Below are positions 18,903 to 29,829 of a DNA stretch of 64,000 nucleotides, piece by piece; within the stretch, counting starts at the first letter, position 1, and each line of letters opens with the position of its first letter. The notes below the pieces were generated by a model. It saw only the letters and a program-made list of their open reading frames with translations, searched no databases and was not told the DNA's origin. Where the stretch lies: the NCBI RefSeq assembly GCF_030756675.1, contig NZ_JAVBXD010000014.1, positions 31,392 to 95,391 of the forward strand. The letters run 5' to 3'. This DNA is from Bacillus multifaciens (lineage in GTDB: Bacteria > Bacillota > Bacilli > Bacillales > Bacillaceae_G). The position numbers were made by a program, and so were the translations under genes.

Positions 18903-19268
18903 TTATTCTATAATTGCTAAATCTTGTAACTCTTTTTCAATGTTTTGAAGTAACTGTTCACTTTTTTGGAGAACATTTTTGGGGAAACCCTCGTTCTCTC
19001 CATACTCCACGCCGTGTGGATAATAATGTTTGCCAAGAAGAGGTTTTAATAACTTAATATGGGCATGTCGTCTGCCAATATCTCCTTCTATCGCAAAACC
19101 TTGTATACGTAAATAATATACATCTTTCAGCATTTCAAATTTATAGTCGTATGTAACTCGCTCGTAATCCCATTGCCCAGCTAGTACAAAGTGATGATTG
19201 TCCATTACCTCTGAAAGAAGTGTGAAATCAACAACTACGCCTTCAAGTTTCGTATTTGTAAATTGCAT
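18903..19268 (-). CDS. YugN-like family protein
   Basis: A 121-residue soluble protein whose pattern (two-part N-terminus, VLAGQWDYERVTYDYKF, then YYLRIQGFAIEGDI) matches the YugN-like family as I recall it. Function is unknown. AGGAGG lies upstream of the ATG on the minus strand. It is transcribed toward ctaG and separated from it by the repeat. No cofactor motif is visible. Confidence 0.75.
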   Translation of the reverse strand: MQFTNTKLEGVVVDFTLLSEVMDNHHFVLAGQWDYERVTYDYKFEMLKDVYYLRIQGFAIEGDIGRRHAHIKLLKPLLGKHYYPHGVEYGENEGFPKNVLQKSEQLLQNIEKELQDLAIIE

Positions 19269-19479
19269 GAAATAGCCTCCTTATTATAAACGTAGAACCA
19301 CTTAAATTTATAATAGTACGAATAGTAAGAAAACGCAATTCGTATAGAGAGAAAAGGGAGAATGTCTGATTTTATAAAAGAAATATGATATAGTGAACAT
19401 AGTGTGGTACACACAAAATGGAGAAAACAGTTTTGTTTGTGTATACCTCAATTTCATGGTTATTCAGGAGGTATATAAT

Positions 19480-20517
19480 TTGAAAAAATTGTTTCGTATT
19501 ATAGTAATTACTATTCTTATTTTAGCAATTGATCTATACGGGAAATTACTCGTTTCTCAATATATATTTCAATCTCCTCAGTTAAAAAAAGAGCATAAAA
19601 TTGTGAAAACAAAAAAAGAAAAAGAGATTAAGGGAGTACCAGAAACAATTCCAGAGTTACTTGGTAGTGATTCTGAAATTTTATTAGCGAACTGGGGCGA
19701 ACCAGCACGAATTGAATCATCTGCATATGGTTATGAATGGTGGGTATATAATCAAGACTTATCGAAATATGTGCAGTTTGGGGTTAAAGAGCACAAAATT
19801 GTTACGATTTATGTTGGCGGAGAGAAAGTGAGTGTTTCACCATTTCATATTGGTGAAAAGTATGAAGATATTTATAAAAAAAATCCGTTTTCATATGAAA
19901 TTTCACTCAAAATGGGAAAAAATAGCTATCAATTCGAATTATCTGATGTTGAGCTAACAGAACAACCACTCGCATCGATAGAAGAGGGATGGGCGCAATT
20001 ATATTTTGATCATTTCACACATAAACTTGTCGGTGTTCGTTATATGGATGATGAAACGTTAATCAAACAAAGACCGTATCAACTTGTTTCTTCTGGAGAA
20101 TTAACGAATCCACAGCCGTTATCACCAGAGCAAATAAAGCAAGTTGAACAAGGGAATGCACAACAAATTTTAGATTTGACAAATGTTATTCGAAGCCGTT
20201 ATCATCTCCCGTTATTAGTATGGGACCAGCAAACGGCGGCAGTAGCATATGAACATAGTAAAGACATGAAAGATAACAACTATTTTTCTCATGATTCACC
20301 TTCGTTTGGTACATTAGGAGATCGTTTGCAAAAAGGAAATGTATCATTTCAATTAGCTGGGGAAAACATTGCGGCGCAGCATAGTGATGCAATTGCAGCG
20401 GTTCAAGGATGGTTAAATAGTGAGGGACATCGAAAGAATTTACTAAACGAACAATTCACTGGTTTAGGAATTGGTGTGTATGATAAATTTTATACACAAA
20501 ATTTTATTCAGAAGTAG
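19480..20517 (+). CDS. ylbC: YlbC-like CAP-domain (SCP/PR1) exported protein
   Basis: A 345-residue protein with one N-terminal membrane/signal segment (residues 4-22), a middle CAP-associated domain (about 55-200) and a C-terminal CAP domain (from about 225) with HSKDMKDNNYFSHDSP, AGENIAA and GHRKNLLN. The clustered histidine and glutamate residues fit the CAP cavity. The true start is TTG 19480, with GGAGG 8 nt upstream; the longer frame to 19393 has no ribosome site. It opens the ylb cluster. Confidence 0.88.
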   Translation: MKKLFRIIVITILILAIDLYGKLLVSQYIFQSPQLKKEHKIVKTKKEKEIKGVPETIPELLGSDSEILLANWGEPARIESSAYGYEWWVYNQDLSKYVQFGVKEHKIVTIYVGGEKVSVSPFHIGEKYEDIYKKNPFSYEISLKMGKNSYQFELSDVELTEQPLASIEEGWAQLYFDHFTHKLVGVRYMDDETLIKQRPYQLVSSGELTNPQPLSPEQIKQVEQGNAQQILDLTNVIRSRYHLPLLVWDQQTAAVAYEHSKDMKDNNYFSHDSPSFGTLGDRLQKGNVSFQLAGENIAAQHSDAIAAVQGWLNSEGHRKNLLNEQFTGLGIGVYDKFYTQNFIQK

Positions 20518-20540
20518 GGTGTATGGATTGCCTAAAAATA

Positions 20541-20566
20541 GGCGAACCATGCGCCCCTTTTTTTCT
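20541..20566 (+). terminator. Probable terminator of ylbC
   Basis: GGCG / CGCC short stem with a 7-nt loop followed by CCTTTTTTT; weak stem but a good T tract. Confidence 0.55.
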
Positions 20567-20605
20567 TACAATATAGTAAAAGATACATCTGATGGGGTGA
20601 TTGTA

Positions 20606-21019
20606 ATGACAATAGTGAAAGGAGATTTACATCCTTCTATTCAAAAGTTCAAGGAGTTTGTACGTCAGCATCCAAAGATGGTTCATGATGTTCGAAATGG
20701 AACGAAATCATGGCAACAGTTTTACGAAGAATGGTATTTACTTGGAGAAGAAGATGGTGTATGGAATCGCTACAAAGTAAATGGGGAGATAGTCCCTCCT
20801 TCTGTACAAGAAGAGAGCGGAGAAAAGTCAGAGGATTTTATGGGACAAATGGTATCGTTTTTTAAAAAAATAGATGTGGAACAGGTGCAGCAACATTTAG
20901 TGAATATGACGACAGCTATTGGAAGCGTGCAGCAGGTTATTCAACAGTTTCAAGGGAACCAGACAACAAAGCAACAGCGTAATTCCGAAAATAATCCGTT
21001 TTTCTTTCAAAAAGACTAG
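20606..21019 (+). CDS. ylbD: YlbD-like putative spore coat protein
   Basis: A 137-residue protein: N-terminal half with HPSIQKFKEFVRQHPKMVHDVR and a tryptophan-rich WQQFYEEWYLLGEED block, then a glutamine-rich helical region. It matches the YlbD family, annotated as a putative coat protein. I chose ATG 20606 (GGGGTGA 5 nt upstream); the longer frame overlaps ylbC and lacks a site. ylbE follows within 12 nt, so the two are co-transcribed. Confidence 0.85.
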   Translation: MTIVKGDLHPSIQKFKEFVRQHPKMVHDVRNGTKSWQQFYEEWYLLGEEDGVWNRYKVNGEIVPPSVQEESGEKSEDFMGQMVSFFKKIDVEQVQQHLVNMTTAIGSVQQVIQQFQGNQTTKQQRNSENNPFFFQKD

Positions 21020-21030
21020 GAGGAAGAGTG

Positions 21031-21276
21031 ATGAGAGCAGAACTCATCGAATTTATAAAGTCAAATGAAGATTTACAGAAATATATTCGCGAGCAGCCGT
21101 ATTGGTATCGGAAACTTTCTAGGAATCCAAGTGAAAAAGAAGCATTTGAATTAGCAGCCATGCAATATTTTAAAAAGACAATCCCAGATAAGGTAGCTAA
21201 GTTTCAAAATCAATTATCCGTTGCTTCTCTTATGATAGACATGTTTCAATATATGAAACAGCAAAACGTTAATTAA
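21031..21276 (+). CDS. ylbE: YlbE-like protein
   Basis: An 81-residue helical protein with the family block KYIREQPYWYRKLSRNP. Function unknown. ATG 21031 has AGGAGGA 6 nt upstream; that site overlaps the ylbD stop codon, which suggests translational coupling. No signal peptide or membrane segment. Confidence 0.85.
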   Translation: MRAELIEFIKSNEDLQKYIREQPYWYRKLSRNPSEKEAFELAAMQYFKKTIPDKVAKFQNQLSVASLMIDMFQYMKQQNVN

Positions 21277-21352
21277 TTGGTAGTAAAAATTGTGTCCGTC
21301 ATGCGAAACTTTTGTTACAATAATAATGGATTATAGAAAAAGGAGTTACAAC

Positions 21353-21925
21353 ATGACGGAAATTTGTTTAGTACGACATGGACAAACTGATTGGAATTTT
21401 CAAGAAATTATTCAAGGAAGAGAAGATATTCCTTTAAATGAAATTGGAAAAAAACAAGCAAGTCAAAGTGCCGCAGCGTTAAAAGCCGGATCATGGGATA
21501 TCATTGTTAGTAGTCCGCTAGTAAGAGCACACGAAACAGCACAAGCTATTGCTAATGCGGTGAAAATGGATACAATTCATCTTGATGAACGTTTTATGGA
21601 ACGAAATTTTGGTGTAGCATCAGGAAAGCCAGTTGCTGAAGTTAGACAGTCTATTGCAGATGGTAACGTGGAAGGAATGGAAACAGATCAAGAAATTGTT
21701 GAGCGGTGCTTTACAGCATTAAAAGATGTTGCCCAAAAATATATGGGGAAACGTATTATTATTGTTGCGCATTCCCACGCAATTAAAGCTATGTTACATG
21801 GTATTTCTCCAGAAGAAATTACATTTCAAACACCATTACAAAATGCTTGTATCAGTTATGTGAGAGAAATAGAAGGAACATGGGAAGTTGTGAAGTACAA
21901 TATTGCTGAACATATTTGTTTGTAA
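21353..21925 (+). CDS. Histidine phosphatase (phosphoglycerate mutase-like) family protein
   Basis: A 190-residue member of the branch-1 histidine phosphatase superfamily. It has the catalytic LVRHGQTDWN near the start, GREDIPLNEIG, SSPLVRAHETA with the second arginine, and the second histidine in VAHSHAIKAML. It removes phosphate from small molecules through a phosphohistidine; the substrate is unknown. ATG 21353 has AGGAG 7 nt upstream. I do not recall this gene in the ylb cluster of B. subtilis, so it looks like an insertion particular to this lineage. Confidence 0.9.
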   Translation: MTEICLVRHGQTDWNFQEIIQGREDIPLNEIGKKQASQSAAALKAGSWDIIVSSPLVRAHETAQAIANAVKMDTIHLDERFMERNFGVASGKPVAEVRQSIADGNVEGMETDQEIVERCFTALKDVAQKYMGKRIIIVAHSHAIKAMLHGISPEEITFQTPLQNACISYVREIEGTWEVVKYNIAEHICL

Positions 21926-22001
21926 TTTATATCTGAATAAAGTCATAGAGTTAGTAGTTCTGCTATAAATGTGATATGATTAATATTCGGAGGTGTCTCT
22001 A

Positions 22002-22454
22002 ATGATTGTAGCGACGCTAGAGAGCGTAATGATTTTAGATAAGGCTGAACAATTTGCAAAGGCAGTTGTTCGTTCAGATATAGCAGAGCAGTACCGCAAG
22101 TGCTACCATACATTGCAGCAAGATCCGGAAGTACAAATGCTGATTCAACAATTTACAGCAATGAAAGAGCGTTATGAAGAAGTGCAGCGTTTTGGAAAAT
22201 ATCATCCTGACTATACAACTGTATCGAAACAAATGCGAGAGTTAAAACGAGAAGTAGATTTGCATGAAAAAATTTCTGCTTTTAAAAAAGCAGAAAATGA
22301 TTTGCAAAAGTTATTGGATGAGATTAGTGTAATTATGGGAGCCGAAATCTCACCTGCTATTAAAGTTCCGACAGGCAATCCGTTTTTTGATGCAGGTGGT
22401 TGTGGAGGCGGTTGTGGCTCTGGTGGTAGTTGTGGGTGTAAAAAAACGGGGTAA
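22002..22454 (+). CDS. ylbF: YlbF/RicF, subunit of the RicAFT (Y) complex
   Basis: A 150-residue helical protein with a cysteine-rich tail, CGGGCGSGGSCGCKK, fitting the iron-sulfur ligands reported for RicF. With RicA (YmcA) and RicT (YaaT) it promotes RNase Y-dependent mRNA processing, and so competence, sporulation and biofilm formation. ATG 22002 has GGAGG 8 nt upstream. The stop codon sits inside the terminator stem. Confidence 0.93.
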   Translation: MIVATLESVMILDKAEQFAKAVVRSDIAEQYRKCYHTLQQDPEVQMLIQQFTAMKERYEEVQRFGKYHPDYTTVSKQMRELKREVDLHEKISAFKKAENDLQKLLDEISVIMGAEISPAIKVPTGNPFFDAGGCGGGCGSGGSCGCKKTG

Positions 22455-22470
22455 TTTGCCCCGTTTTTTA
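22441..22470 (+). terminator. Terminator of ylbF
   Basis: AAAAAACGGGG / CCCCGTTTTTT around a 7-nt loop, including the ylbF stop codon. Confidence 0.9.
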
Positions 22471-22618
22471 GAATATAAGAAATGGCTTCCGTTTTTTAAA
22501 TATTTGAAAATCGATGATGAAATTTTCAGCGGTGGGGGCTTAATACCTGTTAATACGGAGGGAAATTCTGAAGCTTATTGTGAAATAAATGAATGATATT
22601 AAATAAAAGGAGAACATT

Positions 22619-22894
22619 ATGTTTGGGCAACGACAAAGTATGATTGTCTATCTACATTCCTTAAAACATGCTAAAATTTTAAGGAAATATGGAAACATTC
22701 ATTACATATCAAAACGGTTTAAATATGCTGTTGTGTATTGTGATATGGAGCAATTAGAACATATGATGCGAAAATTAAATAAGCTTCCGTTTGTAAAGAA
22801 AATCGAGCCATCTTATCGGCCGTTTTTAAAAACGGAGTTCGAAAATTCCAGACCAGATCGTGCAAAAGAATATGATTATAATAAGATGGATTAA
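22619..22894 (+). CDS. ylbG: YlbG-like protein (DUF2129)
   Basis: A 91-residue basic protein with the DUF2129 pattern ([49 protein letters not shown]). Function unknown. AAGGAG lies 7 nt before the ATG. It stands between ylbF and rsmD as in other Bacillus, but here repeat L2, a leftward gene and repeat R2 separate it from rsmD. Confidence 0.88.
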   Translation: MFGQRQSMIVYLHSLKHAKILRKYGNIHYISKRFKYAVVYCDMEQLEHMMRKLNKLPFVKKIEPSYRPFLKTEFENSRPDRAKEYDYNKMD

Positions 22895-22926
22895 AACCCC
22901 ACCAAAATTTTGGTGGGGTTTTTTGT
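22894..22926 (+). terminator. Terminator of ylbG
   Basis: AAAACCCCACCAAAA / TTTTGGTGGGGTTTT perfect 15-bp palindrome starting at the stop codon. Confidence 0.93.
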
Positions 22927-22937
22927 ATTATTCATCT

Positions 22938-23212
22938 TATCCCGCTATTTTGGGGCAGTAATACTCCTGCCTCAAAATTCAGCGAAAGCATTGTCTAGCT
23001 CCAGCGGCTAGAATGTTCGGTGGCTTCGCTTCTTCCTACGAGGTAAAAAACGCCTCTACGTCAGAAGCTCCATCCCCCTCACATTCTGAGCGAGCCACTT
23101 CTGCTTTTCTTAAAGGTAGGCAGGAGATAAACTGCCCGTAAAAGCCCGATTGGTGAGGGCTAATAATCAGTAGGGGATGAAGAAAACCCCCACTGATTAA
23201 AGTTTCACTTTA
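22938..23212 (+). repeat. Interspersed repeat, long form, copy L2
   Basis: 275 nt with the same ends as L1 (TATCCCGCTATT..GGCAGTAATACT and AAAGTTTCACTTTA) and a near-identical interior with a single copy of the GC-rich module. The right end carries hairpin CAGTAGGGG..CCCCCACTG. Its last three bases form the stop codon of the leftward gene at 23210. Confidence 0.85.
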
Positions 23213-23599
23213 TTGCAGCGGTGGAATAAAATGATTCATTCGTAAAATACTGATAAGATGATTAAAGTATAGTTCATTTTCTGGAAATACAGTAGATGGT
23301 TTTACAGTAAAAGAAACTATTTTTTTTCCGATTTGTTCGGCGGTTTCTTCAAATAAAGTAATTCGTTTGCTTTTTTTATCTGTTAATACAGGGATCCCTT
23401 CTCGACATATGTATAAAGGTTGGAAATCGCCTACTGTCGTGGGGTGAAGAACAACGACGAGAGAGCATACAGCTTTGTCGTTTTTCGAAGTATTAAATTG
23501 TAGCATATGCGATACTCGATGTTTGTTTGCTTTTGCAATTTCGAGTAATTCGTATAAATCGGAGTATCCTTCTCCTAGTTCAATAAAACGTTGAATCAT
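23210..23599 (-). CDS. Hypothetical protein, 129 aa
   Basis: A leftward 129-residue soluble protein (MIQRFIELGEGYSDLYELL.. to a FIPPLQ end). A YICREGIPVL segment and a helical N-terminus are visible, but I recognise no family. AGGAGG is present upstream. It lies in the ylbG-rsmD gap, flanked by repeats L2 and R2; its stop codon is the end of L2. In the other repeat pair the bracketed gene is ctaG on the plus strand, so gene direction differs between pairs. Confidence 0.75.
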   Translation of the reverse strand: MIQRFIELGEGYSDLYELLEIAKANKHRVSHMLQFNTSKNDKAVCSLVVVLHPTTVGDFQPLYICREGIPVLTDKKSKRITLFEETAEQIGKKIVSFTVKPSTVFPENELYFNHLISILRMNHFIPPLQ

Positions 23600-23660
23600 G
23601 TCTTTTCCTCCTCTTTCTTTTACTGTATCATTTCATTTTCAAAATGAAAAGGTGACAAAG

Positions 23661-23682
23661 AAAAAACCCTGCCGAAGCAGGG
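23661..23682 (-). terminator. Leftward rho-independent terminator
   Basis: CCCTGC-CGAA-GCAGGG hairpin; on the minus strand it is followed by six T. It lies 7 nt after the stop of a small minus-strand open frame (23689-23820). Confidence 0.7.
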
Positions 23683-23688
23683 CCCTTC

Positions 23689-23893
23689 TTATACTAGCAT
23701 GACTAGCAAGAAGGCAAAGGGAGAGGAGAAACCGGAGGAAGAACTTATGGGGAAACGTAAGTCTTCTCCGCGGTTGGCAACAACATCGAAGGTGATGTTG
23801 TTATATTTATTTATCTCCAAACTGTATAAAGATATACATTGTAAAATTAAATTTTCTCTTTTCCTTTTTATTTTTCTTTCGTATGTTTTATGA
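23689..23893. other. Ambiguous small-ORF region (both strands open)
   Basis: Minus strand: a 43-codon frame (TTG at 23820, stop at 23689) ending in SSPFAFLLVMLV with the terminator just after it, but no ribosome site. Plus strand: a 48-codon frame from ATG 23747 with GGAGGA 7 nt upstream, beginning MGKRKSSPRLATTSKV. Only one is likely to be real and I cannot decide which. The rest of the 23600-24230 gap is repeat R2. Confidence 0.3.
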
Positions 23894-23917
23894 TAGGATA
23901 AAAAAGGTGAATATACA

Positions 23918-24160
23918 TAAAGTGAAACTTTCGTTCGTGGAGGTATTACTGCCTACGAATAGCGGGATAAAGTTGAGCTTATACAAGAATGATTTATATA
24001 AACATTTGTTATATGAATCCATTTTGATTATTCGACATATAGATTGCTGCTATGCAGAAAAAAGAAGCCTGCACTTGCTTTCTTCCTTTGTTTGAACTTT
24101 GCATGTGGCAGAAAAAGGATCTGACCGCTTCTATGCATGGCCAGATGCTCTCGCCCGCCT
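23918..24160 (-). repeat. Interspersed repeat, short form plus flank, copy R2
   Basis: Positions 23918-23969 are, on the minus strand, a 52-nt element with the L ends (TATCCCGCTATTCGTAGGCAGTAATAC..AAAGTTTCACTTTA). The right flank to 24160 matches R1 (TTCGACATATAGATTGCTGCTATGCAGAA; GCATGTGGCAGAAAAAGG; CTGACCGCTTCTATGCATGGCCAGATGCTCTCG in pieces). No gene. Confidence 0.8.
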
Positions 24161-24230
24161 AATAAGAATGGTTTTATGTCGTTTTTTTAATTTGGATTGA
24201 TATAGAAAGAGATAAAGGTAGTGAAAAATT

Positions 24231-26509
<2,279 letters not shown>

Positions 26510-26616
26510 TTTATATCCCCCTTTGTCCAAAATGTTCATTTCAGTATACGAGGATACATAGTGAAATTAGACCATAAGTATAAAAAGAGAGTGAAAAATT
26601 TTTGAGGGTGAAGAAG

Positions 26617-27408
26617 ATGAAAGAACCGAAAATTGGGTTAGCGCTTGGGTCAGGTGGTGCGAAAGGATTTGCACATGTTGGTGTTATTAAAGTTCTGCGA
26701 GAAGCTGGTATACCTATTCATATGATTGCGGGAAGCAGCATGGGGGCACTAATAGGTACGTTTTATGCAGCAGGATGTAATGTGGACCGTTTGTATCGTT
26801 TAGCAACAGTATTTAAGCGGAAGTACTATTTGGACTTTACTGTACCCAAAATGGGATTTATTACTGGAAAACGTGTAAAAGATATGATTAAAATGTTTAC
26901 ATATAATAAAAAATTAGAAGAGCTAGATATTCCAACAGCGGTTGTAGCAACTGATATTTTAAATGGTGAAAAGGTTGTCTTTACAAAAGGTTCTATTGCA
27001 GATGCTGTTAGGGCAAGTATTTCTGTGCCCGGCATATTTGTTCCAGAGAAAATAAATGGAAGACTGCTCGTGGATGGAGGAGTAATTGATCGTATTCCAG
27101 TATCCGTAGTAAGAACGTTAGGGGCTGATATTGTGATTGCTGTTGATGTATCCCCTATTAAGGTCAATGGAGAAGTTACATCCATTTATGATGTCATTAT
27201 GCAAAGTATCGAAATTATGCAACATGAGCTTGTAGTTAATAGACAAATTGCATCAGATCTTATGATGCATCCAGCTGTAGAACAATTTAGTTCGCGAGCC
27301 TTTACGAATATAGAAGATATTATTCGTGTCGGTGAAGAAGAAGCAAAGCAACACATTCAAACAATTTACACATTGATTGAGCAGTGGAAGGAGAAAAAAG
27401 ATGTTTAA
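26617..27408 (+). CDS. ylbK: YlbK, patatin-like phospholipase (RssA family)
   Basis: A 263-residue patatin-fold hydrolase: oxyanion GSGGAKGFAHVGV, nucleophile in GSSMG (Ser near residue 39) and the catalytic aspartate in VDGGVIDRIPV. It is a putative lipid acyl hydrolase of unknown substrate. ATG 26617 has GAGGGTG 6 nt upstream. It overlaps ylbL by 8 nt, and the pair is conserved in Bacillus. Confidence 0.93.
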   Translation: MKEPKIGLALGSGGAKGFAHVGVIKVLREAGIPIHMIAGSSMGALIGTFYAAGCNVDRLYRLATVFKRKYYLDFTVPKMGFITGKRVKDMIKMFTYNKKLEELDIPTAVVATDILNGEKVVFTKGSIADAVRASISVPGIFVPEKINGRLLVDGGVIDRIPVSVVRTLGADIVIAVDVSPIKVNGEVTSIYDVIMQSIEIMQHELVVNRQIASDLMMHPAVEQFSSRAFTNIEDIIRVGEEEAKQHIQTIYTLIEQWKEKKDV

Positions 27409-28426
27409 AAAGTTTCGGTATTTATATGCACTACTAATTGGAGTAATCATTGCAATGTTAATCGTGTTTGTCCCTTTGCCATACTATATTACAAAACCAG
27501 GTATGGCAGAGAAATTAGAGCCGTATGTAAAGGTTGAGGGAGGGAATAAAGAGAAAGGGGATTTTATGCTCGTTACAGTTTCGATGGGGCGAGCGAATGT
27601 TGTGAATTATCTTTCTGCTAAATTTAACAAATATGAAGAAATTTTTAAGAAGGAAGAAATTTTAAGAAAAGGTGAAAGTGATGAAGAGTATCAATTTCGC
27701 CAAGTATATGCAATGAAAGAGTCACAAGATGCAGCTATTTATAATGCATATAAACGAGCAAATGCCTCTGTTACGTTTGAAAATCAAGGTGTGCTTGTTG
27801 TTGGTGTTGCAGATGATATGCCAGCTGCTGAAAAATTAAAGCTTGGGGATCATATTCTTGCTGTTGATGGTCAATCATTGCAAACGGCAGAGCAGTTTAT
27901 TGCCTATATGAAAACAAAAAAACAAAATGATGAAGTAAGCGTTAAATATGTCCGTGAAAATAAAGAAAAGGAAGACAAATTTGCACTGAAGCCAATTCCA
28001 GAAGATAAAAGCCGCGCTGGTATTGGGGTTTCTATTATTACAGATAAGAAGCTAACAGTAAGTCCTGATGTGAAAATTGATGCGCATAAGATTGGGGGAC
28101 CTTCTGCTGGACTTATGTTTACGTTAGAAATTTATAATCAGCTTGTGAAAGAAGATATAACGAAAGGTCACGAAATAGCTGGAACTGGAACGATAAATGA
28201 AAAAGGAGAAGTTGGTCCAATTGGAGGTATTTCTCAAAAAGTAGTTGCAGCTCATAATGCAGGTGCAGAAGTATTCTTTGCTCCAAATGAAAATGGAAAA
28301 GAGAATTCGAATTATAAAGAGGCATTGAAAACAGCTAAAGATATAAACACCAAAATGAAGATTATACCTGTAGATACGTTAGATGACGCCTTAGCGTATT
28401 TGGATAAAATGTCAGAAAAAAAGTAA
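27401..28426 (+). CDS. ylbL: YlbL/DdcP, PDZ and Lon-type membrane protease
   Basis: A 341-residue protein with an N-terminal membrane anchor (residues 7-28), a PDZ domain (VVGVADDMPAAEKLKLGDHI, about 130-190) and a Lon S16 domain with the Ser in GGPSAGLMF and the Lys in GGISQKVVAA (Ser-Lys dyad). In B. subtilis it degrades the SOS cell-division inhibitor YneA with CtpA. AAGGAG 7 nt before the ATG lies in ylbK. Confidence 0.94.
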   Translation: MFKKFRYLYALLIGVIIAMLIVFVPLPYYITKPGMAEKLEPYVKVEGGNKEKGDFMLVTVSMGRANVVNYLSAKFNKYEEIFKKEEILRKGESDEEYQFRQVYAMKESQDAAIYNAYKRANASVTFENQGVLVVGVADDMPAAEKLKLGDHILAVDGQSLQTAEQFIAYMKTKKQNDEVSVKYVRENKEKEDKFALKPIPEDKSRAGIGVSIITDKKLTVSPDVKIDAHKIGGPSAGLMFTLEIYNQLVKEDITKGHEIAGTGTINEKGEVGPIGGISQKVVAAHNAGAEVFFAPNENGKENSNYKEALKTAKDINTKMKIIPVDTLDDALAYLDKMSEKK

Positions 28427-28455
28427 ATCCTCTCGTTTAAGAGAGGATTTTTTCT
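28425..28455 (+). terminator. Terminator of ylbL
   Basis: AAATCCTCTC / GAGAGGATTT stem with a 6-nt loop and a long T tract. It separates the gene from the convergent ylbM. Confidence 0.92.
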
Positions 28456-29695
28456 ATAAAAATATATGTTGGATTTCATTAAATCGAACAGGATGCTGCG
28501 TTATATCTCGCTTTATCATTTCACTGCAAAGAGATCCCTGTAAAATAGAGCAATAAGCAGCGCTTGCTTTTCGGTCTATATCTAGAAGAGGATGTTGGAA
28601 CGTTTTTGCATGAGAAAGCAATGGAAGTGTTATTTGCTTTTTTATTGCTGATATATATGCTTGTCCTTTTTGAGACATGCCGAGTAAACGAATATATTGT
28701 GCGTGTTGTTCAACATGCGCTTTGTACATTTCTTCTTTTGTAGTGTTCGTTAAAATGTGTGTGCAAATGCGCTGTAGTCGTGTCCACGTGTAACGTTTTG
28801 TTTTTAATACTTCCATAAATTTTGTGAATGAAGTTGCTTCTTGGATAGAAGATAAAATTCGATGTTCCAACCCTTCTTCCACTTCATATATATTTTGTAA
28901 TTGCGATGGTGACATTGTTAGGAGTTTATATTTTAGAAAGTGAAAATAATGCTCCCAATTATGTAATAGGTGATAGGAATGTTTATATTGCTCTAAAAAT
29001 AGTTTTGTAATTTTTGGAACAAAAGGAATAATTGTTGAAAAATTTTCCTGATTATTAAATAATTGTTTGCGAATGCTCGTTGCACTGGCAATTCGTTCAT
29101 CTTGAAATGTTTCGTCATGATAGTGCGAAGCGAAACGCGTAATTGTACTTGCTTTCATTAAACTTTTTTGTTTGATAATTGCCTCTATGTAATGCATTCC
29201 TAAAATATTATTAGGCTCTGAAATGTCGATAGTAGTTATGTTTTTTTGTAAGGATGAAAACGCTTCAGAAGTTGCTTTCGCATAACTCATTCCTGTTTTT
29301 GAGTATTGTTGTATGAGGGAATGGAATGTGTTTTGCTCAGTTTGACGCAAAGTAACTGTATTGTAGAAGTGCTCGATATTACCACTTTCACTCCCAAAGC
29401 AAACCTCAGAGACACGAAGAGCATCTAATATTGAAATAGCACCGTTTGCAAAAGTTTCGGCTTTTTGTGTCGCGAAAGCATATGGCAGTTCGACGACAAT
29501 GTCCACGCCATTTGCTAATGCCATTTGAGTTCGCGCCCATTTTGAAACGAGAGCCGGTTCCCCTCGTTGTAAAAAGGGTCCGCTCATAACAGCAATGATG
29601 ATATCCGCATTTGTTAACTTTTTCGTTTGTTGCATATGATAAGCATGACCATTGTGAAATGGATTATATTCAACAACAATTCCGCTAGCCTTTAT
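28454..29695 (-). CDS. tmcAL: tRNA(Met) cytidine acetate ligase TmcAL (YlbM), ATA start
   Basis: A 413-residue nucleotidyltransferase that makes N4-acetylcytidine at the elongator tRNA-Met wobble base from acetate and ATP. The first ATG (29635) gives a 393-residue product missing the HxGH motif. The frame continues upstream through [19 protein letters not shown], the conserved family N-terminus, with no ATG/GTG/TTG. The likely initiator is ATA 29695 with GGGGAG 6 nt upstream; ATT at 29698 is the alternative. Also visible: [17 protein letters not shown] and SATSIRKQL. It is the last chromosomal gene before the prophage. Confidence 0.9.
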   Translation of the reverse strand: MKASGIVVEYNPFHNGHAYHMQQTKKLTNADIIIAVMSGPFLQRGEPALVSKWARTQMALANGVDIVVELPYAFATQKAETFANGAISILDALRVSEVCFGSESGNIEHFYNTVTLRQTEQNTFHSLIQQYSKTGMSYAKATSEAFSSLQKNITTIDISEPNNILGMHYIEAIIKQKSLMKASTITRFASHYHDETFQDERIASATSIRKQLFNNQENFSTIIPFVPKITKLFLEQYKHSYHLLHNWEHYFHFLKYKLLTMSPSQLQNIYEVEEGLEHRILSSIQEATSFTKFMEVLKTKRYTWTRLQRICTHILTNTTKEEMYKAHVEQHAQYIRLLGMSQKGQAYISAIKKQITLPLLSHAKTFQHPLLDIDRKASAAYCSILQGSLCSEMIKRDITQHPVRFNEIQHIFL

Positions 29696-29829
29696 AATAA
29701 TCTCCCCTTTCAGTGTAGCATCTTTTTCTAAAACATGATAATCTATATATTATTTCCTATAATGACTTCATTATAGTGTAAAGAAAAAACTTACACTATA
29801 AATGCATTATATCATTTGTACCACGGGAT

